From an uncultured Pelosinus sp. (lineage in GTDB: Bacteria; Bacillota; Negativicutes; UMGS1260), in contig URQW01000023.1 in assembly GCA_900550105.1 (NCBI GenBank), forward strand, positions 1-38,787: a stretch of DNA of 38,787 nucleotides. Reading direction: 5' to 3'. The position numbers were made by a program, and so were the translations under genes. The notes beneath the pieces were generated by a model, which was given only the letters and a program-made list of their open reading frames with translations, did no database searches and was not told the origin of the DNA. Below are positions 1-7,186 of this stretch, piece after piece (position 1 is the first letter of the stretch; the number at the start of each line of letters is the position of its first letter).

Positions 1-423
1 AGCTATGGCTATATTTATGTAGCGCAGATTGCTATGGGCGCTGATAAGAATCAGACGTTAAAAGCCATTGCTGAAGCGGAAGCGTATCCGGGACCATCCC
101 TCATTATTGCCTATGCACCATGTATTAATCATGGGCTGAAAGCAGGCATGGGCTGCAGTCAGGAAGAAGCGAAGCAGGCCGTGGCAAGCGGCTACTGGTC
201 CTTGTACCGCTTTGATCCACAGAAAAAAGAAACCGGCGCGAATCCTTTTGTGCTGGATTCGAAAGAGCCGACAGCCGACTTTAGAGAATTCCTGCTGGGT
301 GAAGTCCGGTACTCGGCGCTCAAAAAACAGTTCCCCGAAATGGCGGAAGCTTTATTTGAGAAGACCGAAAAAGATGCTAAAGATCGCTTAGCTAGCTATA
401 AACGACTGGCTGATATTCACTAA
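1..423 (+). CDS. nifJ: Pyruvate:ferredoxin oxidoreductase, C-terminal end (partial)
   Basis: This is the last 140 codons of a large gene that begins before the window; the frame is open from base 1. The enzyme oxidises pyruvate to acetyl-CoA and CO2 and reduces ferredoxin or flavodoxin. The fragment matches the C-terminal part of the thiamine-diphosphate-binding domain of single-chain NifJ proteins: SYGYIYVAQIAMG, then YPGPSLIIAYAPCINHG with the conserved Cys, then the family's C-terminal tail. The stop is followed by a strong terminator at 463-499. The cofactor and Fe-S domains lie outside the window, so completeness upstream cannot be judged. It fits an anaerobic fermentative lifestyle. Confidence 0.93.
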   Translation, partial: SYGYIYVAQIAMGADKNQTLKAIAEAEAYPGPSLIIAYAPCINHGLKAGMGCSQEEAKQAVASGYWSLYRFDPQKKETGANPFVLDSKEPTADFREFLLGEVRYSALKKQFPEMAEALFEKTEKDAKDRLASYKRLADIH

Positions 424-462
424 GGGTGTCAGAGTTTCACAATCAGAGTTTCAGAAAAAGAA

Positions 463-499
463 GGAGCAAACACGGTTGCGTGTTTGCTCCTTTTATTTT
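463..499. terminator. Bidirectional intrinsic terminator between convergent nifJ and lactonase genes
   Basis: A perfect 12-bp stem (GGAGCAAACACG at 463-474 with its complement at 479-490) closes a GTTG loop. It is followed by a T-rich run on the plus strand and preceded by an A-rich run that serves the minus strand. It separates the two convergent transcripts. Just upstream, the 11-mer TCAGAGTTTCA occurs twice (429-439 and 443-453). Confidence 0.9.
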
Positions 500-528
500 G
501 ATCGGCTATTTCATTTTAACAATTGGTT

Positions 529-1329
529 TTATTTATAGAATTTCGGGGCTAAGTCCAAGGTTTTAAAGAATTCATAATCATGGGCGAAGATCACTTTCGC
601 ATTATATTTCTTCTCTAATTTCCGAACCTTTTCAATGGATTTAAAGAAGGCAATACTGTCATGTAAGAAGCCGCTCATTTTTGCAGGAGGGCCATAAATA
701 GTGCTCGTGTAGATGCAGTCTTGCGGGAGAATAATTGTTTGACCATCTAAATGCACGACAAGGCCAAGCAGATTCGGCGTATGGCCAGGCAGACACAAGA
801 CTTCGACGCCGGGAGCAATTTCAAAATCTTCATCAATGAGATGATATTGTTTTACTGGGGCTTCTAAATCGCCTTTAATATAGCCGCCGTGTTTTTCCGG
901 ATCGGGGTTTTGATGAACCATGGCGAGGCCTTGCATGTAGTCTTCTTTGGGCACGTACACATCGGCATGGGGAAAGAGGTGAATGTTACCGGCATGGTCC
1001 AGGTGCATGTGGGAAAGAATGACCGTTTTAATATCTTCCGGTTTTACACCGCAGAGAGCTAACTGGTTTTCCAGACGTTCTTCTTTGGTTTGATAGAGCG
1101 GATATACTTCCTGCATGATTTTTTGCCAATAGCCGTTCATGGCATTGGGGTTGCTGCCTGTATCATATAAGATGTAGCCGTCTTTTGTTTCGATCAAAAA
1201 CGCCATGACTGGCAGCTTAATCCAATTGTTCTGAACATGGGGCTGGCTTTTTGTGCCGACAGTTGCACAGCCAACTACGCAATTTTCATCCGTTTCCAAA
1301 TAACCGGTGTTTAGTATATAAAGTTTCAT
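529..1329 (-). CDS. Metallo-beta-lactamase-fold lactonase, AiiA/AttM (BlcC)-like
   Basis: A 266-residue cytoplasmic protein of the AiiA/AttM lactonase branch of the metallo-beta-lactamase superfamily. The zinc motif HMHLDH is at 107-112, with further metal ligands at His183 (PGHTP), Asp204 (PQDC) and His250 (FAHD). Known relatives open N-acyl-homoserine lactones, and AttM/BlcC opens gamma-butyrolactone to 4-hydroxybutyrate. The gene lies 60 bp downstream of a 4-hydroxybutyrate CoA-transferase and in the same operon as 4-hydroxybutyryl-CoA dehydratase. From that context I infer gamma-butyrolactone (4-hydroxybutyrolactone) as the likely substrate. A quorum-quenching role is possible but less favoured by context. 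The start has an AAGGGACA ribosome-binding site. The fold is certain; the substrate is inference. Confidence 0.85.
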   Translation of the reverse strand: MKLYILNTGYLETDENCVVGCATVGTKSQPHVQNNWIKLPVMAFLIETKDGYILYDTGSNPNAMNGYWQKIMQEVYPLYQTKEERLENQLALCGVKPEDIKTVILSHMHLDHAGNIHLFPHADVYVPKEDYMQGLAMVHQNPDPEKHGGYIKGDLEAPVKQYHLIDEDFEIAPGVEVLCLPGHTPNLLGLVVHLDGQTIILPQDCIYTSTIYGPPAKMSGFLHDSIAFFKSIEKVRKLEKKYNAKVIFAHDYEFFKTLDLAPKFYK

Positions 1330-1389
1330 AATGTCCCTTCTTTCATTTCAATTTAGCAGCGGAAAACTCGTTGTTATTACACAGTGAGA

Positions 1390-2697
1390 TTAGCCTTCAA
1401 ACTTGGCATGAAACCGTTGTTCAAATTCAGCTATTAAGCTGGGACGAAAATCAGGATGGGCAATGCTAATGAGCGCTACGGCGCGCTGGCGTAGTGTTTT
1501 ACCTTTTAGGGCGGCAATTCCGTATTCGGTGACAACATAGTCGACATCATTGCGCGAGGTCGTAACAGCTGCGCCTGGATCAATGTGAGCGCAGATCTTG
1601 GAGACTTTGCCATTGGCTGTGGCCGAAGGCATAGCGATAATGGCTTTGCCGCCTTTGGAACGGGCCGCGCCGCGAACGAAATCAACCTGACCGCCTACGC
1701 CGCTAAACTGACGGGAGCCAATCATTTCGGCGTTGACTTGACCCATTAAGTCGACTTGCAGCGCTGAATTGATGCAGACAATGTTGTCAATTTGGGCGAC
1801 AATAAAGGGATCATTCGTGTAGTTTACTGGTTTTACGATGACGTCGGGATTGTGATCCACAAAATCATATAATTTTTTCGTTCCCATGAGGAACGTCGCG
1901 ACAAATTTTCCTGTATCAACGGTTTTCTTGGCGTTATTAATAACGCCTTTGTTGGCTAAATCGACGACGCCGTCAGAGAACATTTCCGAATGAATACCTA
2001 GGTCTTTTTTATCACCGAGGAAGGAGAGAACTGCGTCGGGAATTGCACCGATTCCCAACTGGAGCGTGCAGCCATCGGCAATAAGAGAAGCCACATATTC
2101 GCCGATCTTTTTTTCGGTTTCGCCAATCTTGGGCGGCTGCAGTTCAATGAGCGGTTCATCTTGCTTGATCATGTAGTGGATATCATCAAGTGAAATGCTA
2201 TTGCCGTAAGTATAGGGCATATTTTTATTGATTTGCGCAATGACAAGCTTTGCCGCTTTGGCGGCCGCCTGGGTATAGTCAACGGAGATACCGAAACTGC
2301 ACAGGCCATTTGCGTCAGGCTCAGTTACTTGTAAAAAGACAACATCGACCGGGATGAGGCCGGAAGCAAAGGCTTCTGGGACCTCACTAAAGAAAATCGG
2401 CGTAAAGTCAGCACGGCCTTCTTCGACAGCTTTGCGGGTTGATCCGCCTACAAACAAGGCGTTGTGGCGAAAGTGATGTTCCATGCCGCTCTGGCAGTAG
2501 GGGGCCGATCCCATTGCTACCATATGAATGATTTCTACATTTTCCAAGCGATCCGCTTGGGCGACTAATTCGCTCGTTAAGGCTTGTGATTCACCGCAGG
2601 CATGGGTGAAGACAATTTTATCGCCTGATTGCACGTGGCTGACCGCTTCTTTAGCGGTTACTAGCTTATTAGCATACTTGCTTTCCCAATCTTTCAA
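1390..2697 (-). CDS. abfT: 4-hydroxybutyrate CoA-transferase (acetyl-CoA:4-hydroxybutyrate)
   Basis: A 435-residue class I CoA-transferase of the 4-hydroxybutyrate/acetate (Cat2/AbfT) family. It moves CoA from acetyl-CoA to 4-hydroxybutyrate through a glutamyl-CoA intermediate. The catalytic glutamate is seen as Glu238 in GIHSEMFSDG, and QLGIGAIPD just before it is the usual CoA-site glycine-rich segment. Length and N-terminus agree with the family. Translation appears to start at TTG (2697), with AAGGGTG about six bases upstream; no better ATG keeps the conserved N-terminus. It begins 26 bp after the dehydratase gene, so it is in the same transcript, and it supplies that enzyme's substrate. 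Butyrate or acetate specificity cannot be excluded from sequence alone. Confidence 0.92.
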   Translation of the reverse strand: MKDWESKYANKLVTAKEAVSHVQSGDKIVFTHACGESQALTSELVAQADRLENVEIIHMVAMGSAPYCQSGMEHHFRHNALFVGGSTRKAVEEGRADFTPIFFSEVPEAFASGLIPVDVVFLQVTEPDANGLCSFGISVDYTQAAAKAAKLVIAQINKNMPYTYGNSISLDDIHYMIKQDEPLIELQPPKIGETEKKIGEYVASLIADGCTLQLGIGAIPDAVLSFLGDKKDLGIHSEMFSDGVVDLANKGVINNAKKTVDTGKFVATFLMGTKKLYDFVDHNPDVIVKPVNYTNDPFIVAQIDNIVCINSALQVDLMGQVNAEMIGSRQFSGVGGQVDFVRGAARSKGGKAIIAMPSATANGKVSKICAHIDPGAAVTTSRNDVDYVVTEYGIAALKGKTLRQRAVALISIAHPDFRPSLIAEFEQRFHAKFEG

Positions 2698-2723
2698 TGG
2701 TTACACCCTTTCCATTTGTAAGA

Positions 2724-4175
2724 TCATTCTTCAATTTTAGCAATTTCTTTCGCCAATTTTTTCTTCATACGAAGATTGCCTTGGCGCGCAATCATGATAC
2801 GCTGCGCTTGTGGTGAACCAGCGCCATGCATGGATTCCGTACGATAGCCCACTGCGGCGGTGCCCAGACAGAGGTTTTCAATGAGACGTAAAATTTTGAG
2901 GCGGTTTTCTGTGGAAACACTGGCTGTACCGCGGAGATATTTTTCTACATAAGGTCCTAGTTTCGGATCGCGCAAGTCTTGTTCCGATGGAGCTGTTACC
3001 ATCAGGCCGCCGGCAATATCTTCAGCTAAGCGAACGATTTCATAGGGGAAGCGCGTGACATTCTGCTTACAGACATTGGCTAACAGCAAGTCGATTAAGT
3101 AGTTGCCTGCTTCGGTTTTTGTGCCAAGGGCGGAGCATGCAATGCCGCAGGCATATAAGGTTTCATTTAAGTGTTGCATTTCAATAATTTTGTCTTTAAT
3201 ATGCGATACTTTCGGGCAGCCGTTATAATCAGCCGCTACAGCAGCAGCGCCAATAAGTACGTCGCCAACGCCGACTTTACAGCCGCCGTAAGACTGACGA
3301 TGGTAACCGGCAAACCGTTCTACGAGCGAACCAGCGAATTCCACTTCGCCATTTAAGAAGATCTGTTCATTCGGAATGAAAACATTATCAAAAATAACGA
3401 GGGCTTCGGTGCCGCCGAATTCAGGGTTGCCTGTATCCATGGGGGCGCCTTCTAGTTTTCTCGTATCGCAGGACTGACGGCCAACGATCATAAAAATGCC
3501 TTCCGCATCAGTCGAGCAGGAAAAGGCAATGGCATAGTCTTTATCATCTTCGCCCATGGCGATGGTAGGCATAACAATGACTTCATGGGAGTTAATAAAG
3601 CCAGTCTGATGCGCTTTGGCGCCGCGAACGACAACTCCGTCAGGGCGACGTTCTACTACATGTAAATAAAGATCAGGGTCAGCTTGCGCATGGGGCGCGA
3701 GGGCGCGGTCGCCTTTCGGATCGGTCATCGCGCCGTCAACAGTGAGGTCGTTTTCCTGAACATATTTTAAGAACTTCATGAAATTTGCATGATAGCTTGT
3801 TCCGTACTGTTTATCTGTATCATAAGTCACCGAGAAGACGGCGTTGAAGGCGTCCATGCCGACGCAGCGTTGGAAGCAAGAAGCCGTTTTCTGGCCGCAG
3901 AGACGCTGCATTTTTACTTTGTCCATTAAATCCTGGGTGCTTTGATGAATGTGAGTGAAGCGATTTACCCGTTGATTCGTATAGGGTGACATCGCTGTCA
4001 TTAAGTCTTCGTATTCTGGTAGTTGGGCTAGATCATAAGTGGCTTTTACGGAGTTTAAAGAGGGGCGAAGAATCGGATCGTCCACTGGGTTTTCAATTTT
4101 TTTGCCAAACATATACACCTGCAGATTCTTCTTTCTCATACTTTCTACATACTGTTCTCCTGTCATTAACGGCAT
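2724..4175 (-). CDS. abfD: 4-hydroxybutyryl-CoA dehydratase / vinylacetyl-CoA isomerase
   Basis: A 483-residue flavin and [4Fe-4S] enzyme that dehydrates 4-hydroxybutyryl-CoA to crotonyl-CoA by a ketyl-radical mechanism and isomerises vinylacetyl-CoA. The sequence closely follows the Clostridium aminobutyricum enzyme as I remember it. The four cluster ligands are visible: Cys100 and Cys104 in TASCFQRCVGMDAF, and His292 and Cys299 in GYHRQSYGGCKVG. The C-terminal YRTESMHGAGSPQAQR block is also intact. It is the first gene of the minus-strand operon and leads into the CoA-transferase and lactonase genes. A sigma-54 promoter lies upstream (4241-4257). With the neighbouring genes it makes a route from 4-hydroxybutyrate to crotonyl-CoA, a fermentation intermediate. 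The remaining steps to butyrate are not in the window. Confidence 0.96.
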   Translation of the reverse strand: MPLMTGEQYVESMRKKNLQVYMFGKKIENPVDDPILRPSLNSVKATYDLAQLPEYEDLMTAMSPYTNQRVNRFTHIHQSTQDLMDKVKMQRLCGQKTASCFQRCVGMDAFNAVFSVTYDTDKQYGTSYHANFMKFLKYVQENDLTVDGAMTDPKGDRALAPHAQADPDLYLHVVERRPDGVVVRGAKAHQTGFINSHEVIVMPTIAMGEDDKDYAIAFSCSTDAEGIFMIVGRQSCDTRKLEGAPMDTGNPEFGGTEALVIFDNVFIPNEQIFLNGEVEFAGSLVERFAGYHRQSYGGCKVGVGDVLIGAAAVAADYNGCPKVSHIKDKIIEMQHLNETLYACGIACSALGTKTEAGNYLIDLLLANVCKQNVTRFPYEIVRLAEDIAGGLMVTAPSEQDLRDPKLGPYVEKYLRGTASVSTENRLKILRLIENLCLGTAAVGYRTESMHGAGSPQAQRIMIARQGNLRMKKKLAKEIAKIEE

Positions 4176-4240
4176 AACGGATCATCCCTTCTCGTTTTGT
4201 AATCTTTTTCACACAGTCCTGTGCGGTTGCTTTTTATACA

Positions 4241-4257
4241 AGCAAAAGTCATGCCCA
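4241..4257 (-). promoter_or_regulatory. Sigma-54 (-24/-12) promoter for the abfD operon
   Basis: Read on the minus strand, GGGCATGACTTTTGCT has GG and GC exactly 10 bases apart, as in the TGGCAC-N5-TTGCW consensus. Predicted transcription begins near 4230, about 55 bases before the abfD ATG. A sigma-54 activator gene lies at 9918-11345, and candidate enhancer dyads lie upstream at 4341-4358 and 4388-4407. Confidence 0.78.
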
Positions 4258-4340
4258 AATGAATTTAATTTTGTTTTCTTTGCGGCGGCAAGGATCATTT
4301 CCCTAGAAATATCGTGGGAAAATTAAAAAAATTCTTATTG

Positions 4341-4358
4341 GTGACAACGCTTTGTTAC
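4341..4358. promoter_or_regulatory. Candidate activator-binding dyad 1 (shared enhancer)
   Basis: GTGACAA and TTGTTAC flank a 4-base spacer (one mismatch between arms). Its centre is about 119 bp upstream of the predicted abfD start and about 173 bp upstream of the predicted start of the divergent cluster, within the usual range for sigma-54 enhancer sites. It shares the ACAA/TTGT core with the dyad at 4388-4407. Confidence 0.5.
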
Positions 4359-4387
4359 GGCGATTGGGCTTTCATTTTCTGAAGATT

Positions 4388-4407
4388 TTGTTGCGAAAAT
4401 GCAACAA
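4388..4407. promoter_or_regulatory. Candidate activator-binding dyad 2 (shared enhancer)
   Basis: A perfect 7-bp inverted repeat, TTGTTGC-N6-GCAACAA. Its centre is about 125 bp from the rightward sigma-54 start and about 167 bp from the leftward one. This 20-bp dyad form is typical of Fis-type HTH sites of enhancer-binding proteins. I infer that the activator at 9918-11345 binds here. Confidence 0.6.
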
Positions 4408-4457
4408 GACAAGCTGTTTGATGCATTTTTGGTAAGTTTTTCTAGGATATTAGCCTA

Positions 4458-4491
4458 AAAGGCCCGAAATAGCGGACTATTTCGGGCCTTT
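4458..4491. terminator. Strong hairpin between divergent sigma-54 promoters (insulator or terminator)
   Basis: A perfect 15-bp stem, AAAGGCCCGAAATAG (4458-4472) and its complement (4477-4491), closes a CGGA loop. Short T runs flank it in both directions. No gene ends here, so it may block read-through between the divergent units or stop a leader transcript. It ends five bases before the -24 element at 4497. Confidence 0.65.
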
Positions 4492-4496
4492 GCTTC

Positions 4497-4512
4497 TGGC
4501 ATGTTTTTTGCA
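4497..4512 (+). promoter_or_regulatory. Sigma-54 (-24/-12) promoter for the NifU-like/ACP/LuxE/LuxC cluster
   Basis: TGGCATGTTTTTTGCA matches TGGCAC-N5-TTGCW, with GG at 4498-4499 and GC at 4510-4511 correctly 10 bases apart. Predicted transcription begins near 4523, about 93 bases before the first ATG at 4616. Confidence 0.82.
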
Positions 4513-4545
4513 ATAAATATAATGCAAGAGTATGAAAATTGCGAT

Positions 4546-4577
4546 AACAAGCGGCGGGAACCGCGTTGACGCTTGTT
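4546..4577 (+). promoter_or_regulatory. 5' UTR inverted repeat ahead of the cluster
   Basis: AACAAGCG (4546-4553) and CGCTTGTT (4570-4577) form a perfect 8-bp stem. The 16-base loop can also form an alternative GCGG/CCGC pairing. It lies between the predicted start and the ribosome-binding site AAGGA (4601-4605). It could be a leader hairpin or another regulator site, since it contains the AACAA/TTGTT core. No poly-T follows, so it is not a normal terminator. Confidence 0.45.
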
Positions 4578-4615
4578 CCGTTTCTGCAACGAAAACGAAT
4601 AAGGATGTGAGCTAG

Positions 4616-4912
4616 ATGACAACACCGATTTTAACGAAGATCGAAAGTGTCTTAGATGAAGTAGTAAGGCCCGCATTAGCCGAACATAGCGGCAATGTAA
4701 CTGTTGAAACCTTCACCGACGGCGTACTGCGAGTTCGCCTTACTGGCCGCTGTAGCGGCTGTCCTTCGGCAATGGCGACGACGGAAGAATTTATTGCCGA
4801 AAAAATACAAGCGCGATTGCCGGAGATTGAAAAAGTCTTGTTAGTCACTGCCGTGAGCGATGATTTGATTGCCCAAGCAAAAGCTTTTTTGCGGCATGAA
4901 TATCCCCGCTGA
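4616..4912 (+). CDS. NifU C-terminal-domain-like protein
   Basis: A 98-residue protein made essentially of one NifU-like (Nfu) domain. The Fe-S-binding pair Cys46-x-x-Cys49 lies in RLTGRCSGCPSA, followed by the family's amphipathic helix and a LPEIEKVLLV strand. Nfu domains carry or hand on [4Fe-4S] clusters. It is the first gene after the rightward sigma-54 promoter and only 10 bases ahead of the next gene. Its presence at the head of an acyl-activation cluster is unusual: none of the downstream enzymes is a known Fe-S protein, though the divergent dehydratase is. One possible role is therefore cluster supply to that enzyme, which is inference. AAGGA lies ten bases upstream of the ATG. Confidence 0.8.
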   Translation: MTTPILTKIESVLDEVVRPALAEHSGNVTVETFTDGVLRVRLTGRCSGCPSAMATTEEFIAEKIQARLPEIEKVLLVTAVSDDLIAQAKAFLRHEYPR

Positions 4913-4922
4913 GGAGGTAACC

Positions 4923-5195
4923 ATGAATATTGGGATCAAATATTGCGGCGGCTGTAACAGCCATTATGATCGAACCGAAGAAATTGCCGAATTAGTGAAA
5001 AAGTTCCCAGAGCACACCTTCCTTTACGCGGCCAAAGGAGCTGCTCTTTGTGAAGTATGGCTTATTGTTTGCGGCTGCAGTGTTTGCTGTGCTGCTACGC
5101 AGGGACTTATTGCGACAGAAAAACTCTTTCTGCTTCATACACCGCAGCAGTTTGCAGCTGTTGTTGCATTTTTACAACAAATAGAAGAAAAGTGA
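4923..5195 (+). CDS. Small Cys-rich protein of unknown function (GGCN motif)
   Basis: A 90-residue soluble protein whose function I do not recognise. It starts with a strong GGAGG site and an ATG at 4923; the upstream in-frame extension overlaps the preceding gene and is unlikely. The N-terminus IKYCGGCNSHYDR has a CxxC pair. The middle has a dense Cys cluster, VCGCSVCCA, of the kind that could bind a metal or Fe-S cluster or do thiol chemistry. I recall similar short GGCN-x-x-YDR proteins from anaerobes, without an assigned role. It sits between the NifU-like gene and the acyl carrier protein gene, and its stop lies just ahead of the next start, so it is co-translated with the cluster. Confidence 0.7.
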   Translation: MNIGIKYCGGCNSHYDRTEEIAELVKKFPEHTFLYAAKGAALCEVWLIVCGCSVCCAATQGLIATEKLFLLHTPQQFAAVVAFLQQIEEK

Positions 5196-5205
5196 GATGA
5201 TTTTC

Positions 5206-5442
5206 ATGACTAAGCTGGAACAGTACTCTAAGTTATTTGTGGATCAATTTAAAGTAACTCCGGAGGAACTGCCTGATTTAAAGTATCGCGGCATTAAATT
5301 GTGGGATTCGCTAGGCCATATGATGTTAATGGAAGCCATTGAAGATTTATTTGATATTACCTTTGCGACTCAGGATGTATTAGCCTTTACTTCTTATCCA
5401 AAGGGAATTGAACTTCTAAAAAAATATGATGTGCATTTATAG
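5206..5442 (+). CDS. Acyl carrier protein
   Basis: A 78-residue acyl-carrier-type protein. The phosphopantetheine attachment serine is Ser35 in KLWDSLGHMML, followed by the usual acidic helix II (EAIEDLFDI). The 4'-phosphopantetheine arm would carry an acyl group as a thioester. I chose ATG 5206 over an in-frame ATG at 5197 because 5206 has a GTGAG/GAGAT site at suitable spacing and avoids extra N-terminal residues. It is a dedicated carrier, not the housekeeping AcpP: it lacks the canonical DSLDTVELVM wording and sits with an AMP ligase, LuxE-like and LuxC-like genes. It is likely the carrier for the substrate those enzymes activate and reduce. Confidence 0.88.
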   Translation: MTKLEQYSKLFVDQFKVTPEELPDLKYRGIKLWDSLGHMMLMEAIEDLFDITFATQDVLAFTSYPKGIELLKKYDVHL

Positions 5443-5451
5443 GCGAGTATC

Positions 5452-6126
5452 ATGACTACTTTTGGCGAAGCCTTGCCTGTGTGTATTGTCGATCCAGTCA
5501 CAAAGAGCAATTGCTACATGTTAGAAGCAGCTGGCCATGTCGTGATTATCGATCCCAATGACTTTGCCCAAATCCAGCAGTTGCTAGAGCAGCGGGGCTG
5601 GACGCTTGATTTGGTCTTTTTAACGCATGAGCACTGTGATCACATTTCAGGGTTAAATTCCTTGCGAGAGCTTTACGATATTTCTGTTTTGGCTAGCAGC
5701 GCTTGCAGTGATGGGATTCAAAGTACGACGCTCAATATGACGCGCATTATGGAGTCTTATTTGTATTTTAAAAGCGGCGGCTGTGATGTAAGGCAATACC
5801 CTAAGTTTACCTGTAGGCCGGCCGATATGACGTTTGATGAGTCCTTTGCTTTACGATGGTATGAGTATCATTTCCGCTTTCTTGCAGTTCCCGGTCATAC
5901 CCTTGGGAGTACTTGTATTGTCGTCAATGAGCAGCTGCTCTTTTCCGGTGATTACTTTCTTCCCGGCGAAGCTGTTTTGACTCGGCTGCCAGGCGGGGAT
6001 GAAGCGGCCTATGAAGCGAAAGGAAAGCCGCTTCTTCGTTCCTTGCCGGACAATATACGAACATTTCCGGGACATGGCGAAGCTTTTCTCTTAACGAAGG
6101 AGGTAAAGCGAGACTATGGATTATAA
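5452..6126 (+). CDS. Metallo-beta-lactamase-fold hydrolase (possible acyl-ACP thioesterase)
   Basis: A 224-residue metallo-beta-lactamase-superfamily hydrolase. Metal ligands are visible: HEHCDH at 59-64, His149 in PGHTLGS, Asp167 in FSGDYF and His208 in FPGHGE. This layout resembles glyoxalase II-type thioester hydrolases more than the lactonase at 529-1329, and the two are not close copies. It lies directly after the ACP gene and overlaps the LuxE-type gene by 11 bases, which suggests coupled translation. In lux operons a LuxD thioesterase feeds LuxE, and no LuxD is present here. I infer that this enzyme may release the acyl group from the carrier or edit it. The substrate is not known. Confidence 0.82.
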   Translation: MTTFGEALPVCIVDPVTKSNCYMLEAAGHVVIIDPNDFAQIQQLLEQRGWTLDLVFLTHEHCDHISGLNSLRELYDISVLASSACSDGIQSTTLNMTRIMESYLYFKSGGCDVRQYPKFTCRPADMTFDESFALRWYEYHFRFLAVPGHTLGSTCIVVNEQLLFSGDYFLPGEAVLTRLPGGDEAAYEAKGKPLLRSLPDNIRTFPGHGEAFLLTKEVKRDYGL

Positions 6127-7186
6127 TGAATGGCTGTCCTATAAACCCTATAGTTGGTCGCAGGCGGAAAAGGAAGAACGCTATCTGACTTACTTTAAAG
6201 AACTGACGGAGTTCCATAGGAAGCACTGCCCTTCCTATGGGCGGATGCTTGATTTGCTTGGCTATCGCGCGGATCAAGTTGCGAGTCTAGCGCAAATTCC
6301 CTTCCTGCCTATTCCTTTATTTAAACAACAGAACTTAAAAAGTATTGCGGAGGAAGCGGTGTTTAAAACGATCACTTCTTCTGGTACGTCAGGGTCCGTA
6401 TCGCGTATTTTTCTTGATGCAGCAACGGCCCAAAATCAGCAGCTCACCTTAAATGCGATTGTGCAAGAATTTATCGCATCGTCGCGGTTACCCATGCTGA
6501 TTATTGATGCGCCTTCTGTATTGACGGATCGGGAAAAATTTACGGCCCGCGGCGCGGCGATTCTCGGGTTTTCCATGTTTGCCAAGCGGCGTTATTATGC
6601 CCTTTCTGATGATTTGACGATAGATATCACTTCGCTGCGCAGCTTTGCTGAAACTTATGCTGGTAAGCCTGTTTTGCTGTTTGGCTTTACCTTTATGGTT
6701 TGGAAGTATTTTTATGAGGCCCTACAGGGCCAAAACTTGCGCTTTGATTTTTCCCAGGCCATTTTAATTCATGGCGGCGGCTGGAAAAAACTGCAGCAGG
6801 AGGCGGTATCGCCTGCGGAATATAAGCGCTGCCTGCAAGCAGAGTTTGGTATCACGCGAATCCATAACTACTACGGCATGGCTGAGCAGACTGGCTCGAT
6901 CTATATGGAATGTGAATATGGTCACCTACATGCCAGTATCTTTTCTGAGATTTTAGTGCGAAATCACCTTGATTTTTCGCTTTGTCCTGTTGGGAAGGCC
7001 GGAATTCTTCAGGTGCTTTCGCCGATTGCCAGATCCTATCCGGGACATTCCCTCCTAACAGAAGATGTGGGCAGGCTGCTGGGAATTGACGATTGTCCCT
7101 GTGGTCGTAAAGGAAAATATTTTTCCGTAGACGGGCGAATTCCATCGGCTGAAATCAGGGGGTGTAGCGATACGTATGGACAGTGA
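6116..7186 (+). CDS. luxE: LuxE-type acyl-protein synthetase
   Basis: A 356-residue member of the LuxE acyl-protein synthetase family. In fatty-acid reductase complexes LuxE activates a carboxylate as the acyl-AMP, takes the acyl group on a C-terminal cysteine and passes it to LuxC. The ATP/AMP loop is TSSGTSG at 87-93, the YYGMAEQTGSIY segment is the adenylate-binding motif, and CPCGRKGKYF precedes the C-terminal acyl-accepting region, where Cys350 in RGCSDTY is the probable acylation site. It overlaps both neighbours by 11 bases, so the hydrolase, LuxE and LuxC are made together. No luxA, luxB or luxD is nearby, so light emission is not the role. The symbol marks the family, not a bioluminescence function. 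Confidence 0.9.
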   Translation: MDYNEWLSYKPYSWSQAEKEERYLTYFKELTEFHRKHCPSYGRMLDLLGYRADQVASLAQIPFLPIPLFKQQNLKSIAEEAVFKTITSSGTSGSVSRIFLDAATAQNQQLTLNAIVQEFIASSRLPMLIIDAPSVLTDREKFTARGAAILGFSMFAKRRYYALSDDLTIDITSLRSFAETYAGKPVLLFGFTFMVWKYFYEALQGQNLRFDFSQAILIHGGGWKKLQQEAVSPAEYKRCLQAEFGITRIHNYYGMAEQTGSIYMECEYGHLHASIFSEILVRNHLDFSLCPVGKAGILQVLSPIARSYPGHSLLTEDVGRLLGIDDCPCGRKGKYFSVDGRIPSAEIRGCSDTYGQ

